The translations under genes and the position numbers were made by a program. Under the pieces are notes generated by a model. It was not told the origin of the DNA. It saw only the letters and a list, made by a program, of their open reading frames with translations, and searched no databases. DNA of 38,604 bases, from the NCBI GenBank assembly GCA_023248875.1, contig JAHFDT010000001.1, positions 63,802-102,405 of the forward strand, written 5' to 3'. The stretch is from Myxococcales bacterium (lineage in GTDB: Bacteria; Myxococcota_A; Polyangia; Palsa-1104; SHYY01). Positions 8,053 to 17,588 of this stretch are shown here, one piece after another (the stretch's first letter is position 1; each line of letters begins with the position of its first letter).

Positions 8053-8254
8053 ACCGACCTCACGTTAAGTTGAGCGTAGCGAGGCGATCCCCTCTGCCTC
8101 GGCCGCAGACGTCCTCGGACCGGGGGACCCCGAGACCGAGGCGAGACGAGGAGCGACGACGCAGGACTACTGTAGTAATCCAAGGAGGAGCGACGAAGTA
8201 TCCCCGAAGGAATCGGCCGCCGAGTAGGTCAACTTAACGTGAGGTCGGTCTAGC
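8048..8254. repeat. 207-bp palindromic element with perfect 26-bp terminal inverted repeats
   Basis: The arms 8048-8073 (GCTAGACCGACCTCACGTTA...) and 8229-8254 are exact reverse complements over 26 bp. The interior (about 155 bp) holds further self-complementary parts (GCCTCGG with CCGAGGC; CTCGG with CCGAG), two direct copies of GGAGCGACGA and, between them, a small hairpin GGACTACTGTAGTAATCC. It carries no ORF or transposase. It sits between convergent genes, a + ORF ending inside its left arm and a - gene ending at 8304. A second element with the same layout lies at 21280-21434. Candidate non-autonomous mobile element, structured RNA or convergent-gene insulator. Confidence 0.85.
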
Positions 8255-8274
8255 GTTGAGGCTTCCCACCCAGA

Positions 8275-8305
8275 GCCCCTTCCCGCGTGGAGGGGGCCTT
8301 TTTTT
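8275..8305 (+). terminator. Rho-independent terminator
   Basis: A 9-bp stem (GCCCCTTCC pairing with GGAGGGGGC, one G-U) with a CGCGT loop is followed by C and seven Ts (8299-8305). It ends + strand transcripts coming through the small Cys-rich ORF and the palindromic element, just before the convergent gene end at 8304. Confidence 0.8.
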
Positions 8306-9152
8306 ATTCGAATTGTTGGATCAGCGCCGAGAGGTCGAGCTCGCCCCAGCCTGCAGTGACGGCCGCAGCAATTTGCACTCGGATCGATTCGAGCACGGGG
8401 AGGGGCATGCCCAGTGATTCGGCGGTTTTTAGCACGAGCTCCTGATCTTTGAGGAAGAGAGCCATCCGAAAATCAGGACTGAAATCGCGCGCCAAGATCT
8501 TGGACCCTTTGGTGGTGAACTGCGGTGAGGAAAAGGCGCCGCTTTGAACCACTTCGAGGATGCGTTCGGGCGCAAGGCCAAGTCGCTTTCCGAGCACCAG
8601 CATGGAGGTGAAGCCGGTGAGCATGTGTGCGCCGAGGCCATTGAGCACCAGCTTCATCGCCGCACCGCTGCCGCTCGGGCCAACGTAGTGAACTTCTCCC
8701 ATCGTTTCGAGGAGCGGCCGTACGCGTTCGACGCCTGCTCTTTCGCCGGCCGCCAGAATCAGCAGCGTACCCTCTTCAGCAGGGCGGCGCGAACCGGAAA
8801 CCGGCGCATCGACGAGCTCGATTCCGCGCTGCGCAGCGCGGGCGGCGAGGGAGTGAATCGTCGCTGGATCGACGGTCGACATTTCGAGGAGGAGGGTGCC
8901 CGGTGCCATCGCCGCGAGCGCTTGCTCGGCCACGGACAAAACCGCGACAGGATCGGCCAGCATGGTGATGACGACATCGGCCTGGGCGGCGGCCTCAGCC
9001 GGCGTGGCGGCGGCAGAAATGGCGGGTTCGGCGACGAGTGCCTGCGTGCGGGCCAAGGCGCGGTTCCAGACTGTGAGGGAGTGGCCAGCTCGAGCGATGC
9101 GGCGCGCCATCGGCGTGCCCATCGTGCCTAGACCAAGAAAGGCGACGTTCAC
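8304..9152 (-). CDS. NAD(P)-dependent beta-hydroxyacid dehydrogenase (3-hydroxyisobutyrate dehydrogenase family)
   Basis: 282-residue oxidoreductase of the HIBADH/GarR/GlxR superfamily. Seen: N-terminal Rossmann motif GLGTMGTPMA, the substrate-binding signature DAPVSGSRRPAEEGTL with the expected Gly/Ser pattern, and GSGAAMKLVLNGLG with the catalytic Lys (GxxxKxxxN). Length is normal. The substrate (3-hydroxyisobutyrate, tartronate semialdehyde, succinic semialdehyde or another) cannot be told from these motifs. The GTG start directly follows the metK stop (TAA then GTG), so it is probably co-translated with metK, an odd pairing. Its 3' end faces the terminator and palindromic element. Confidence 0.9.
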   Translation of the reverse strand: MNVAFLGLGTMGTPMARRIARAGHSLTVWNRALARTQALVAEPAISAAATPAEAAAQADVVITMLADPVAVLSVAEQALAAMAPGTLLLEMSTVDPATIHSLAARAAQRGIELVDAPVSGSRRPAEEGTLLILAAGERAGVERVRPLLETMGEVHYVGPSGSGAAMKLVLNGLGAHMLTGFTSMLVLGKRLGLAPERILEVVQSGAFSSPQFTTKGSKILARDFSPDFRMALFLKDQELVLKTAESLGMPLPVLESIRVQIAAAVTAGWGELDLSALIQQFE

Positions 9153-10400
<1,248 letters not shown>

Positions 10401-10425
10401 CGGCTGCTCCTTTGAAAGAGGCGGG

Positions 10426-10453
10426 ACGATACCATTCTGAAATGGGTTGTCAA
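10426..10453 (-). promoter_or_regulatory. Sigma-70-type promoter of metK
   Basis: On the minus strand a perfect TTGACA (10453-10448) is followed after 16 bases by TATCGT (10431-10426). The start codon lies 25 bases further. The spacing and the consensus -35 make this the clearest promoter in the window. Confidence 0.65.
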
Positions 10454-10482
10454 CGCAGGGTGGGGTCCCGTAGGGTTTGAGT

Positions 10483-11772
10483 ATGTTACGGAAGGTGCTG
10501 CCGGGCGAGCCCGATCGGCAGGCGGTGCTGGATCGCCTGGTGAACCGGGCCTCAACGACTGATCCAGCGATCGAACGAGCGGTGCGCGAGGTAGTGGGGG
10601 ATGTCCGAGCGCGCGGCGATGCGGCGGTGCGCGATTGGACGCTGCGGTTTGAGCAGCGTGCGCTCCTCGGGTTTGAGATCGAACGCGAAAGTTGGCGGCG
10701 TGCAGCGTCCGGCGTGGCACCGGGGGTGAAGCGGGCGCTCGCCTGTGCGCACCAGCGCATCGCGCAGTTCCACGCCGAAGAGGCCGAGCGGCTGCACAGG
10801 TGCGGGTTTGAAATGACCGATGCCGAGGGGGCGCGGCTGGCGCTGCGGATTTTTCCGCTTTCGCGCGTTGGGATCTATGCGCCGGGAGGGACGGCGCGCT
10901 ACCCCTCATCGGTGTTGATGGGCGCGGTGCCAGCGCGAGCGGCGGGGGTGGACGAGATTGTGTTGACCTGCCCGCAGCCGAGCCCGGAGGTGCTGCTGGC
11001 CGCCGAGCTCAGTGGCGTGCATCGGGTTTTTGCGCTGGGCGGCGCGCAGGCGATCGCGGCGCTGGCCTACGGCACGGAGTCGGTGCCGCGCGTCGACAAG
11101 ATCGTCGGACCGGGCAATGCCTACGTGGCGGCGGCCAAGCGGCTGGTGTTTGGCGATGTGGCGATCGATCAGATCGCAGGCCCCTCTGAGGTGCTGATTT
11201 TGGCCGACGATTCGGCGAATCCCATCTACGTAGCCGCCGACCTGCTGGCGCAGGCGGAGCACGACACCGCCGCCTATCCAGTGCTTGTCACCACGTCATC
11301 CGGACTGGCGGACGCGGTAGTGCAAGAGCTCGAGCAGCAGATCGCGACGCTGCCGCGCCGAGCGATCGCCGAGGCGGCGGTGCGCAACCAGGGTGCGGCG
11401 ATCGTCGTCGAATCGCTCGACGAGGCGGTGGCGCTCGCCGAAGCCTTTGCACCCGAACACATCGAGCTACATCTGCGCGGGGCCGAAGCGATCGCTGCAA
11501 AGCTGCGCTGCGCAGGGGCGATCTTCCTCGGCGCCTTTACCCCCGAAGCGGCGGGCGACTATCTCGCTGGCCCCAACCACGTGCTACCGACGGGCGGCAG
11601 CGCGCGCTTTGGCTCACCGCTCGGAGTCCACGATTTCTTGAAGCGCACTTCGGTGCTCGCCTATTCGCAGTCGGCGCTTGCGGCCCAGGCGGGCGATATC
11701 GTCGAGCTGGCGCGCGTCGAAGGCCTCGAGGGCCACGGCCGCGCGGTCGAACTGCGGCTGGGGCCCCAATGA
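10483..11772 (+). CDS. hisD: Histidinol dehydrogenase
   Basis: Zn-dependent enzyme that performs the last two oxidations of histidine synthesis (histidinol to histidine). The ATG at 10483 is preferred to the TTG at 10477 because of the spacing to the GTAGGG ribosome site; the protein has 429 residues, normal for the family. Seen: [51 protein letters not shown], the zinc residues in LAQAEHDT, the catalytic Glu-His in [29 protein letters not shown] and the C-terminal [13 protein letters not shown]. It overlaps hisC by ATGA. First gene of a hisD-hisC-protease operon that is divergent from metK. Confidence 0.97.
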   Translation: MLRKVLPGEPDRQAVLDRLVNRASTTDPAIERAVREVVGDVRARGDAAVRDWTLRFEQRALLGFEIERESWRRAASGVAPGVKRALACAHQRIAQFHAEEAERLHRCGFEMTDAEGARLALRIFPLSRVGIYAPGGTARYPSSVLMGAVPARAAGVDEIVLTCPQPSPEVLLAAELSGVHRVFALGGAQAIAALAYGTESVPRVDKIVGPGNAYVAAAKRLVFGDVAIDQIAGPSEVLILADDSANPIYVAADLLAQAEHDTAAYPVLVTTSSGLADAVVQELEQQIATLPRRAIAEAAVRNQGAAIVVESLDEAVALAEAFAPEHIELHLRGAEAIAAKLRCAGAIFLGAFTPEAAGDYLAGPNHVLPTGGSARFGSPLGVHDFLKRTSVLAYSQSALAAQAGDIVELARVEGLEGHGRAVELRLGPQ

Positions 11773-12827
11773 GTTGGCGCGATGCTGTTCGGCCCGAGCT
11801 TTTGCCGCTCGCGGCCTACCAGGTTCCGTCACTCCCCGCGCGTATCAAGCTCGATGCCAACGAAAGCCCGTACGTGCCGCCGCCGGAGCTGTTGGCCGCG
11901 ATCGCCGAAGAGCTGCCGCGGCAGCAGTGGAATCGCTATCCCGACCGGCATGCGCTTCGCCTGCGGACCGCAGTCGCGCGCGACCTCGGCGTCGCGCCGA
12001 CGGAGCTCCTGTTTGGCAATGGCTCCGATGAGCTGATCGGCCTCCTCTGCCAGACCTTCGCCGCCCGCCCAGCGATCGTCTATCCCGCGCCATCATTTGT
12101 CGTCTATCGCACTGCCGCTGCCGGCGCCGGGCTCCGCGCGGTCGAAGCGCCGCTCGGGTCGCGCTTTGCTGCCGATGGCGCCGCCCTCGAGCGGGCGATC
12201 GCCGAGGCGCGCCCCTCGCTGGTCTTTGTCGCCACGCCGAATAATCCCACCGGCACCGAATGGCCGCGCGCAGTTCTGGAGGAGATCGTCGCCGCTCATC
12301 CCGACACCGTGTTTGTGCTCGATGAGGCCTACTGCGCTTATGCTCGCACGAGCCTGCTCGAGCTCGTTGCTCACTGGCCCCACTGCGCGGTGCTGCGCAC
12401 CTATTCGAAGATCGGTCTCGCCGGCCTGCGGGTCGGCGTGCTGATCGCGCAGGAGCCGCTCATCGCCGAAGTGGACAAGGTGCGGCCGCCCTACAATCTC
12501 GGTGCGCTTCCCCAACTCGCTGCTGCGCTTGCGCTCGAACGGTTCCGCTCCGCGCTTTTCGCTCACGTCGAGGAGATCATCGCCGAGCGGGAGCGGCTGG
12601 CGCAGGCATTGTCAATGCTGCCCGGCGTCGAGGTATTTCCCTCTTCGGCGAATCTGCTGCTCATCCGTGTCCGGGATGCCGCTCGGATTTGGCAGTCCCT
12701 GGTGGACCGCGGTGTTCTCGTGCGGAATCTAGATCGTCCCGGACCGCTCGCCGGCTGCCTGCGTATCACCGTTGGCACGCCAGACGAAAATCGAGAATTT
12801 CTAGCGAGCCTACGGAGCGTCGTATGA
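11769..12827 (+). CDS. hisC: Histidinol-phosphate aminotransferase
   Basis: PLP-dependent class I/II aminotransferase that converts imidazole-acetol phosphate to histidinol phosphate. 352 residues, normal length. Seen: [52 protein letters not shown], the PLP Lys in [14 protein letters not shown] and the substrate-carboxylate Arg near the end ([13 protein letters not shown]). The start overlaps the hisD stop (ATGA) and the stop overlaps the next gene (ATGA), so the three are probably translated as a coupled unit. The remaining his genes are absent here except hisG, 13 kb away on the other strand. Confidence 0.96.
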   Translation: MSWRDAVRPELLPLAAYQVPSLPARIKLDANESPYVPPPELLAAIAEELPRQQWNRYPDRHALRLRTAVARDLGVAPTELLFGNGSDELIGLLCQTFAARPAIVYPAPSFVVYRTAAAGAGLRAVEAPLGSRFAADGAALERAIAEARPSLVFVATPNNPTGTEWPRAVLEEIVAAHPDTVFVLDEAYCAYARTSLLELVAHWPHCAVLRTYSKIGLAGLRVGVLIAQEPLIAEVDKVRPPYNLGALPQLAAALALERFRSALFAHVEEIIAERERLAQALSMLPGVEVFPSSANLLLIRVRDAARIWQSLVDRGVLVRNLDRPGPLAGCLRITVGTPDENREFLASLRSVV

Positions 12828-15800
12828 AGCGGATTTCAGCGTTACTGCTTTTCGTGATCGGCTGCAGCAGCGGGCCGATCGCTGGACCGGGTGATGATCC
12901 CGCGGCGCAACATCTGCCCGATATCCCCTTTCCAGCGCCCGACCCAGCGATGTTTGCATGGCTCGAGGAGATCCCGGGCCGGCCGCAGGGGTTCTCGCGT
13001 CGCGAAATCGGTGTGGTGCTCTCTCCCTCTACGACGGTGGCACAGGCCAATGAACTTCTGGTCTCCCTCGGTGCAACGCTGGTGGGCTCCACGCCGGAAG
13101 CGGCGCTGCTTCTTCTACAACTACCCGATCGCGCGCCCGAGCAGCTGATGGTGCTTGGGGAACAGCTCGCGACCGATCCGCGCCTCCTCGGTGCGGCGGT
13201 AGAGGATGCGCTGCTCGAAGCCCAGGCGCTCCCGCCGAGTGTGATCGATGGCACGCTCTATCAGGTCGCCACCAAGCTCGATCCCATGCAGCTTCGGCCG
13301 CGCAACGACGCCAACTGGACCTGGGAGGTGTGGGATCCCGCGTTTGCCAAGGCAGCGCACGGCGGTAACTGGGCGCTCAAGCGCTCGCGCTTTCCTCAGG
13401 CCTGGAACCTCCGGGACTTTTTGCAGCAGCACAAGAACCGCGTGCCGGTGGTCGGGATCGTCGATGAAGGCTTTACCTACCAGCACGAAGATCTCGATCA
13501 CTACAGCCCGCCCGATGACAACCCCGTGTCGCCGCACGCGGGCGAATCGGCGCACGACCACGGCTCGGCGGTGCTCGGCTATATCGCAGCGACTTGGGAT
13601 AACGAGCTCGGCATCGCGGGCGCCATGCCGGTTACCACGCCGGTTCGGCTGGCGCGCAACCCAGGGCTCGAGCACCATCTCGAGGTGGGGCCCCATACTG
13701 TTCGCATGCCCCATCTGCGGGCGCTCGATACGCTACTGCGCCTTTTGCGCGAACCGTCTGTGCAGGTGGTCAACAACAGCTACGGCTACAATCTCTACTG
13801 TGCGCAGCAGGAGATCTACGACGGCCAGGGGCAGGTCATCGGCTATCAGCCCTGCTACGACCCGGCGGTTCACAAGGTGGCGGTCAATGCCAAGGTGACG
13901 TGGCATGAGTATGTTCGAGCGCAGGCCGAGTTTTACCGGCTGGCGCTCGAGCCGGTGCTACGGAACCGCAACCTGATCTTGGTTTCGTCAGCGGGCAACT
14001 GCGGCGTCTTGGTGCCGCAGCTACGAAAGAAGAATCCCTGGCCCTGGCCGGCTAAGTTGGCGCTCGGCAACCAGTGCACCAATTTGGCGGACGATTTTGT
14101 GTTCAGCGCGGAAGACAACGGTCCGCTCTCCAATCTGGCGGTGCGCTATGCGGGGGGGCACTACCTTACGGTCCAGGCGATCGACTGGAATGGCGCGCTG
14201 TCCGATTTCAGCGATCGCCAGGGTAACCTTTCGGCGCCGGGCGAAGAGGTGCGTGGTGTCGAAGCCAACGATACCCTCGACGACGACGCCGATGGCAACA
14301 TGAGCTATCAGACTGGCAATGGGACCTCCTACGCCGCGCCGATGGTGACGGGGCTGGTCGCCTGGCTTTGGGCGCTCGCGCCCGAGCTCGCGACGGCGCA
14401 GGTCCAGAAGATCTTGCAGACGACGGGTCGCGGCACCGAGCGGGCCATCGACGCCTTTGCCGCCTCGGTCGAAATCGATCGCGAGCTGCACCGTCACGAG
14501 ATCCAGCAGACGCTCGCCGATCTCGACGATGGTTCGGCGGATGGCAACCAGCGCTGGGATCTGCGAAAACCGGGCTGCGAGAACCATGATGTGAGCAAGG
14601 CCTCGCTGTGCGAAGTCGTGGCGCCGATCGGCCCCGGGGATGGCCGGGTGGACCTGCGCGATTTTCGGGTGCTGCGCGATTCGCTACTTTCGCTATCGGC
14701 CCCCACGGGCGGCCAACTCGACGGCGATTTCTACAACCCGAAAAATGATCTCAACCAGGATCGCTGCATCCGTCGTGCGGGCCAGGCGATCCAGCCGGTG
14801 CTCGGCCATGCGAGCACGAAGTGCCATGCGGATGCGCCGCATCAGCCGCCCGACGAGAACGTCTATCCGCGCATCGACCTCAACGGCGATGGCGTCCTGG
14901 ACACCGAGACCATCGCGCCCTTTCAGGATCGCAAGCTGACCGATCTCGCGGTGATGGCAGAGGTGTTCGGCATCGGGACGAAGCCGATTACCCTCGGCTA
15001 CGGCGGTGCCCAGTTGAAGGGTTTGCTAGCGTCAGGCGATCTTCACCTGGATCTTTCCCCGCTGCTCCTGCTGCAGGCGGCAGCGGGGGCCGACGAGTAT
15101 CAGGTAGAGGCACCAGGGATTGCCAAATTCAGCGTTTCTACCGCAGGAGAAGTTCCCGTGCTGACGCTCCCACCGGGATCCAAGGGGATGTTGGTGGTAC
15201 GAGCACGCAAGGGAGGAAAAGATCTCGCCTGTCGCCAGGCGCCTGTGCCCGCCGTGAAAGCGGGCGAAGATGTGCTGGTCCCGATCGATCAGTCGTGCGG
15301 CCCGACGCACTTCTGGCTCGAGGTGGAGCACGCGGGCGATGGCGAATGTGCCACCGCTCACGCCGGCTATGGTCCCTTTCAGGGGCCGGCACCTCAGTTG
15401 ACGGTGTCCGATCCGCCCGATCCGATCAATGCGACCTATTGCGCGCTCTATCCCAATGGCCTGATGGCCCCGCATGCGCAGGCGAGCAATGTCACCGAAG
15501 GCACCGGTTCAGGCAGCGGCTCCATCAAGATGAGCGGCGGCGCGGTGGGCAACGGTGCGGAGTATGTCATCACGCTCACGGGTAGCGCCATGGCCAGCAC
15601 CAGCGGCAGCGTGGGTGCGGCAGAGGGCTCCTACGACACGTGGGCGGCCTTCTGGATCAAGAGCGACCTCGATCCCAACGAGCTCAAGAGCCAATGGCGC
15701 ATCCGCGTGCAGTGCACCGGCGGAGCCAACCTGTCCACCAGCAATGGCGACGCTTCGGCGCTCTTCGAAAGCAACTGGCCGAACAACAATGGCAGCGGCT

Positions 15801-16003
15801 GTTATGGAACCACGATTGCGCAGCTTCCGCCGGTCGACCAATTCACGCTGGTCGGCAAAGAGGTGATTGCGCTGCCGCCGCCGCTGCACTTTTATTTTCA
15901 CGGAGTCGGGGGCACGGGTCTGCTCGATCCGATGGGGCAAGGGATGACCGCCTCATCGCAACTGGGCGTGACCGTCCACCTATTCATTGAGAAAATACCC
16001 TAG
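12824..16003 (+). CDS. Secreted subtilisin-like (S8) serine protease lipoprotein with EF-hand/dockerin-like repeats
   Basis: 1059 residues from the ATG overlapping the hisC stop; the ORF track starts earlier in the wrong place. A lipoprotein signal ([14 protein letters not shown], Cys14) opens the protein. Residues about 60-140 resemble a fervidolysin-type propeptide (IGVVLSPSTTVAQANELLVS). The catalytic domain has Asp214 (VVGIVDEGFTY), His246 (DHGSAVLGY), the oxyanion Asn (VSSAGNCG) and Ser502 (GTSYAAPMVTGL), so it should be active. Behind it are Ca-binding, dockerin-like segments (GDGRVDLRDFRVLRDSL; IDLNGDGVLD) and a Gly/Ser-rich, beta-type C-terminal region of unknown fold. Coupling of a secreted protease to hisDC is unexpected. 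Likely anchored to a membrane and exposed to periplasm or cell exterior. Confidence 0.9.
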   Translation: MKRISALLLFVIGCSSGPIAGPGDDPAAQHLPDIPFPAPDPAMFAWLEEIPGRPQGFSRREIGVVLSPSTTVAQANELLVSLGATLVGSTPEAALLLLQLPDRAPEQLMVLGEQLATDPRLLGAAVEDALLEAQALPPSVIDGTLYQVATKLDPMQLRPRNDANWTWEVWDPAFAKAAHGGNWALKRSRFPQAWNLRDFLQQHKNRVPVVGIVDEGFTYQHEDLDHYSPPDDNPVSPHAGESAHDHGSAVLGYIAATWDNELGIAGAMPVTTPVRLARNPGLEHHLEVGPHTVRMPHLRALDTLLRLLREPSVQVVNNSYGYNLYCAQQEIYDGQGQVIGYQPCYDPAVHKVAVNAKVTWHEYVRAQAEFYRLALEPVLRNRNLILVSSAGNCGVLVPQLRKKNPWPWPAKLALGNQCTNLADDFVFSAEDNGPLSNLAVRYAGGHYLTVQAIDWNGALSDFSDRQGNLSAPGEEVRGVEANDTLDDDADGNMSYQTGNGTSYAAPMVTGLVAWLWALAPELATAQVQKILQTTGRGTERAIDAFAASVEIDRELHRHEIQQTLADLDDGSADGNQRWDLRKPGCENHDVSKASLCEVVAPIGPGDGRVDLRDFRVLRDSLLSLSAPTGGQLDGDFYNPKNDLNQDRCIRRAGQAIQPVLGHASTKCHADAPHQPPDENVYPRIDLNGDGVLDTETIAPFQDRKLTDLAVMAEVFGIGTKPITLGYGGAQLKGLLASGDLHLDLSPLLLLQAAAGADEYQVEAPGIAKFSVSTAGEVPVLTLPPGSKGMLVVRARKGGKDLACRQAPVPAVKAGEDVLVPIDQSCGPTHFWLEVEHAGDGECATAHAGYGPFQGPAPQLTVSDPPDPINATYCALYPNGLMAPHAQASNVTEGTGSGSGSIKMSGGAVGNGAEYVITLTGSAMASTSGSVGAAEGSYDTWAAFWIKSDLDPNELKSQWRIRVQCTGGANLSTSNGDASALFESNWPNNNGSGCYGTTIAQLPPVDQFTLVGKEVIALPPPLHFYFHGVGGTGLLDPMGQGMTASSQLGVTVHLFIEKIP

Positions 16004-16055
16004 ATGCCATAAGGGCGCAGTTGACAATGGATCGTGAACCCGACAGATAGGGGCC

Positions 16056-17588
16056 ATGAGCCTTTCCGGGTCCACTGCCCAGGGGCCCTTCCGCGCTTCG
16101 TGGCCGCTCGGCCTGGTTCTCGTGGGCTGTGTGGCGCGCTTCGTGTGGTACCAGCTGCAGATCGGTGCCTTTGGGGGAGATAACGCCTATTGGTTTGATT
16201 TCGCCCGCCAAATTGGCACCGGCCATCTGGCGCTGACCCATTTGGCGGGCTGGAAAGGGGTGGATCAGAGCGCCTTCATCCATCCCCCGTTGTACCCGTT
16301 TCTGCTGTCGCTCGTTGATGGCGCGCTCGACGGTCGCTACTGGTATCTCTCCGGAAACCTGTTGTCGTTCGCCTTCGCAGTGCTCGAGCTCATCGTTTTC
16401 TCTCGTCTTCTCGGTCGCCTTGGCATTACGGGATGGACCGCCGGGGCCGCGCTGGCGGGGCTAGCGCTCGATCCATTTTTCGATAGTTTTTCCACCTTCC
16501 CCTCCTATGGCGCACTGCTCATGCTGCTTTCGCTGACGGCGCTTTGGCTCGCTAGCGAGGCGCTCGAGGGCTCCCTCGTGAAGGCGATTCTGGCCGGGAT
16601 GGTGAGCGGCCTGACGACGTTGACACTTTACGTCGGCGCGGCGGTGGGTCTGGGAATCGGCCTGGGCCTGATCGTCCGGCGCAGGGGGAGGCTGGCGGTG
16701 GGGTTTGCCCTGGGGGCGCTGGTGGTGGTGGCGCCGCTAGCCCTCTATATTTGGGGGGACGCAGCGCGGCACGGCATTTTTCAGGCCCAGATGGCCGCCC
16801 TCGCGAACGACCGGAGCTACGGGTCGAGCCTTCTCAATATCCCTCGGACCGTATGGGGCGATGGCAAGTTTTCGTTCGTCGGGTGGCTGGGCATCCTCGC
16901 GGCGCCGGTGGCGCTGGCCACTGCGGTTCGTAAGCGCGAGGACTCCGGTACGGTCTTCATGGCGGCTGCGAGCGTCTGTTGCGGTTTTCTTCTTCTACCG
17001 GGTAGCTTCGTGGCCATCCACCGACTGGTCGCTTTTCACCCCTATTACCCGCTGCTTCTGGCGGCGCTGCCTCACCGCGGCACTCCACGCCGGATCGCCT
17101 ATGGACTGCTCTGTCTCGGGGCGGCCGGGGCCTCTCTGCGCTTTACCCGGGAGCTGTTCGAGGGGCGAGCCAGCGGCCAGCAGATCCAATACAATGCGGC
17201 CTCTGTGGCGCGGATGGAGGCGACGCTGCGGGCGCGCATTCCTAGGACCGCCCGTATTTTGGCTCCCGACCCCTTTCGGCTGGTTTTTCCGGAATGGCGG
17301 AACGTCTATGACTCGTTGCTCATCAATGTGTGTGACTGGTCGTTCTATCCGCGGGAGCGGTCGATCGCACAAGTGGTGCGTGAAGATTTGAAATTCACTC
17401 CGGATATGATCGTTCTCCCCGATCCCCGTTTCGAGCCAGGGTTTTCCCCCCAGAATTGCCCAGCGCTTTCCGCCTACCTCGGCCAGGGGTTTCGCCAGGC
17501 GGATCCGCTGATCCTCGAAGGGCACAGGCTCGATGTGTGGGAACGCCAGTCGAGAAGAGATAGACGGATCAGCTGCAACCGGAAGTAG
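16056..17588 (+). CDS. Polytopic membrane protein, GT-C/PMT-like glycosyltransferase family
   Basis: 510 residues with about ten hydrophobic segments between residues 18 and 365 and a C-terminal soluble part of about 130 residues. The first loop holds acidic FGGDNAYWFDFARQ and then FIHPPLYPFLL; this D/E plus HPP pattern is typical of GT-C enzymes such as ArnT/PMT-type glycosyltransferases, which use lipid-linked sugars. The sugar and acceptor cannot be told. A perfect TTGACA lies at 16021-16026, about 30 bases upstream of the ATG, but the -10 is weak. The gene converges on nrdJ and the two coding ends overlap by 20 bp. Confidence 0.8.
   Translation: MSLSGSTAQGPFRASWPLGLVLVGCVARFVWYQLQIGAFGGDNAYWFDFARQIGTGHLALTHLAGWKGVDQSAFIHPPLYPFLLSLVDGALDGRYWYLSGNLLSFAFAVLELIVFSRLLGRLGITGWTAGAALAGLALDPFFDSFSTFPSYGALLMLLSLTALWLASEALEGSLVKAILAGMVSGLTTLTLYVGAAVGLGIGLGLIVRRRGRLAVGFALGALVVVAPLALYIWGDAARHGIFQAQMAALANDRSYGSSLLNIPRTVWGDGKFSFVGWLGILAAPVALATAVRKREDSGTVFMAAASVCCGFLLLPGSFVAIHRLVAFHPYYPLLLAALPHRGTPRRIAYGLLCLGAAGASLRFTRELFEGRASGQQIQYNAASVARMEATLRARIPRTARILAPDPFRLVFPEWRNVYDSLLINVCDWSFYPRERSIAQVVREDLKFTPDMIVLPDPRFEPGFSPQNCPALSAYLGQGFRQADPLILEGHRLDVWERQSRRDRRISCNRK

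Noticed and set aside
10401-10482. Possible SAM riboswitch before metK
   Set aside because: The promoter leaves about 20 bases of leader, far too short for any SAM aptamer.
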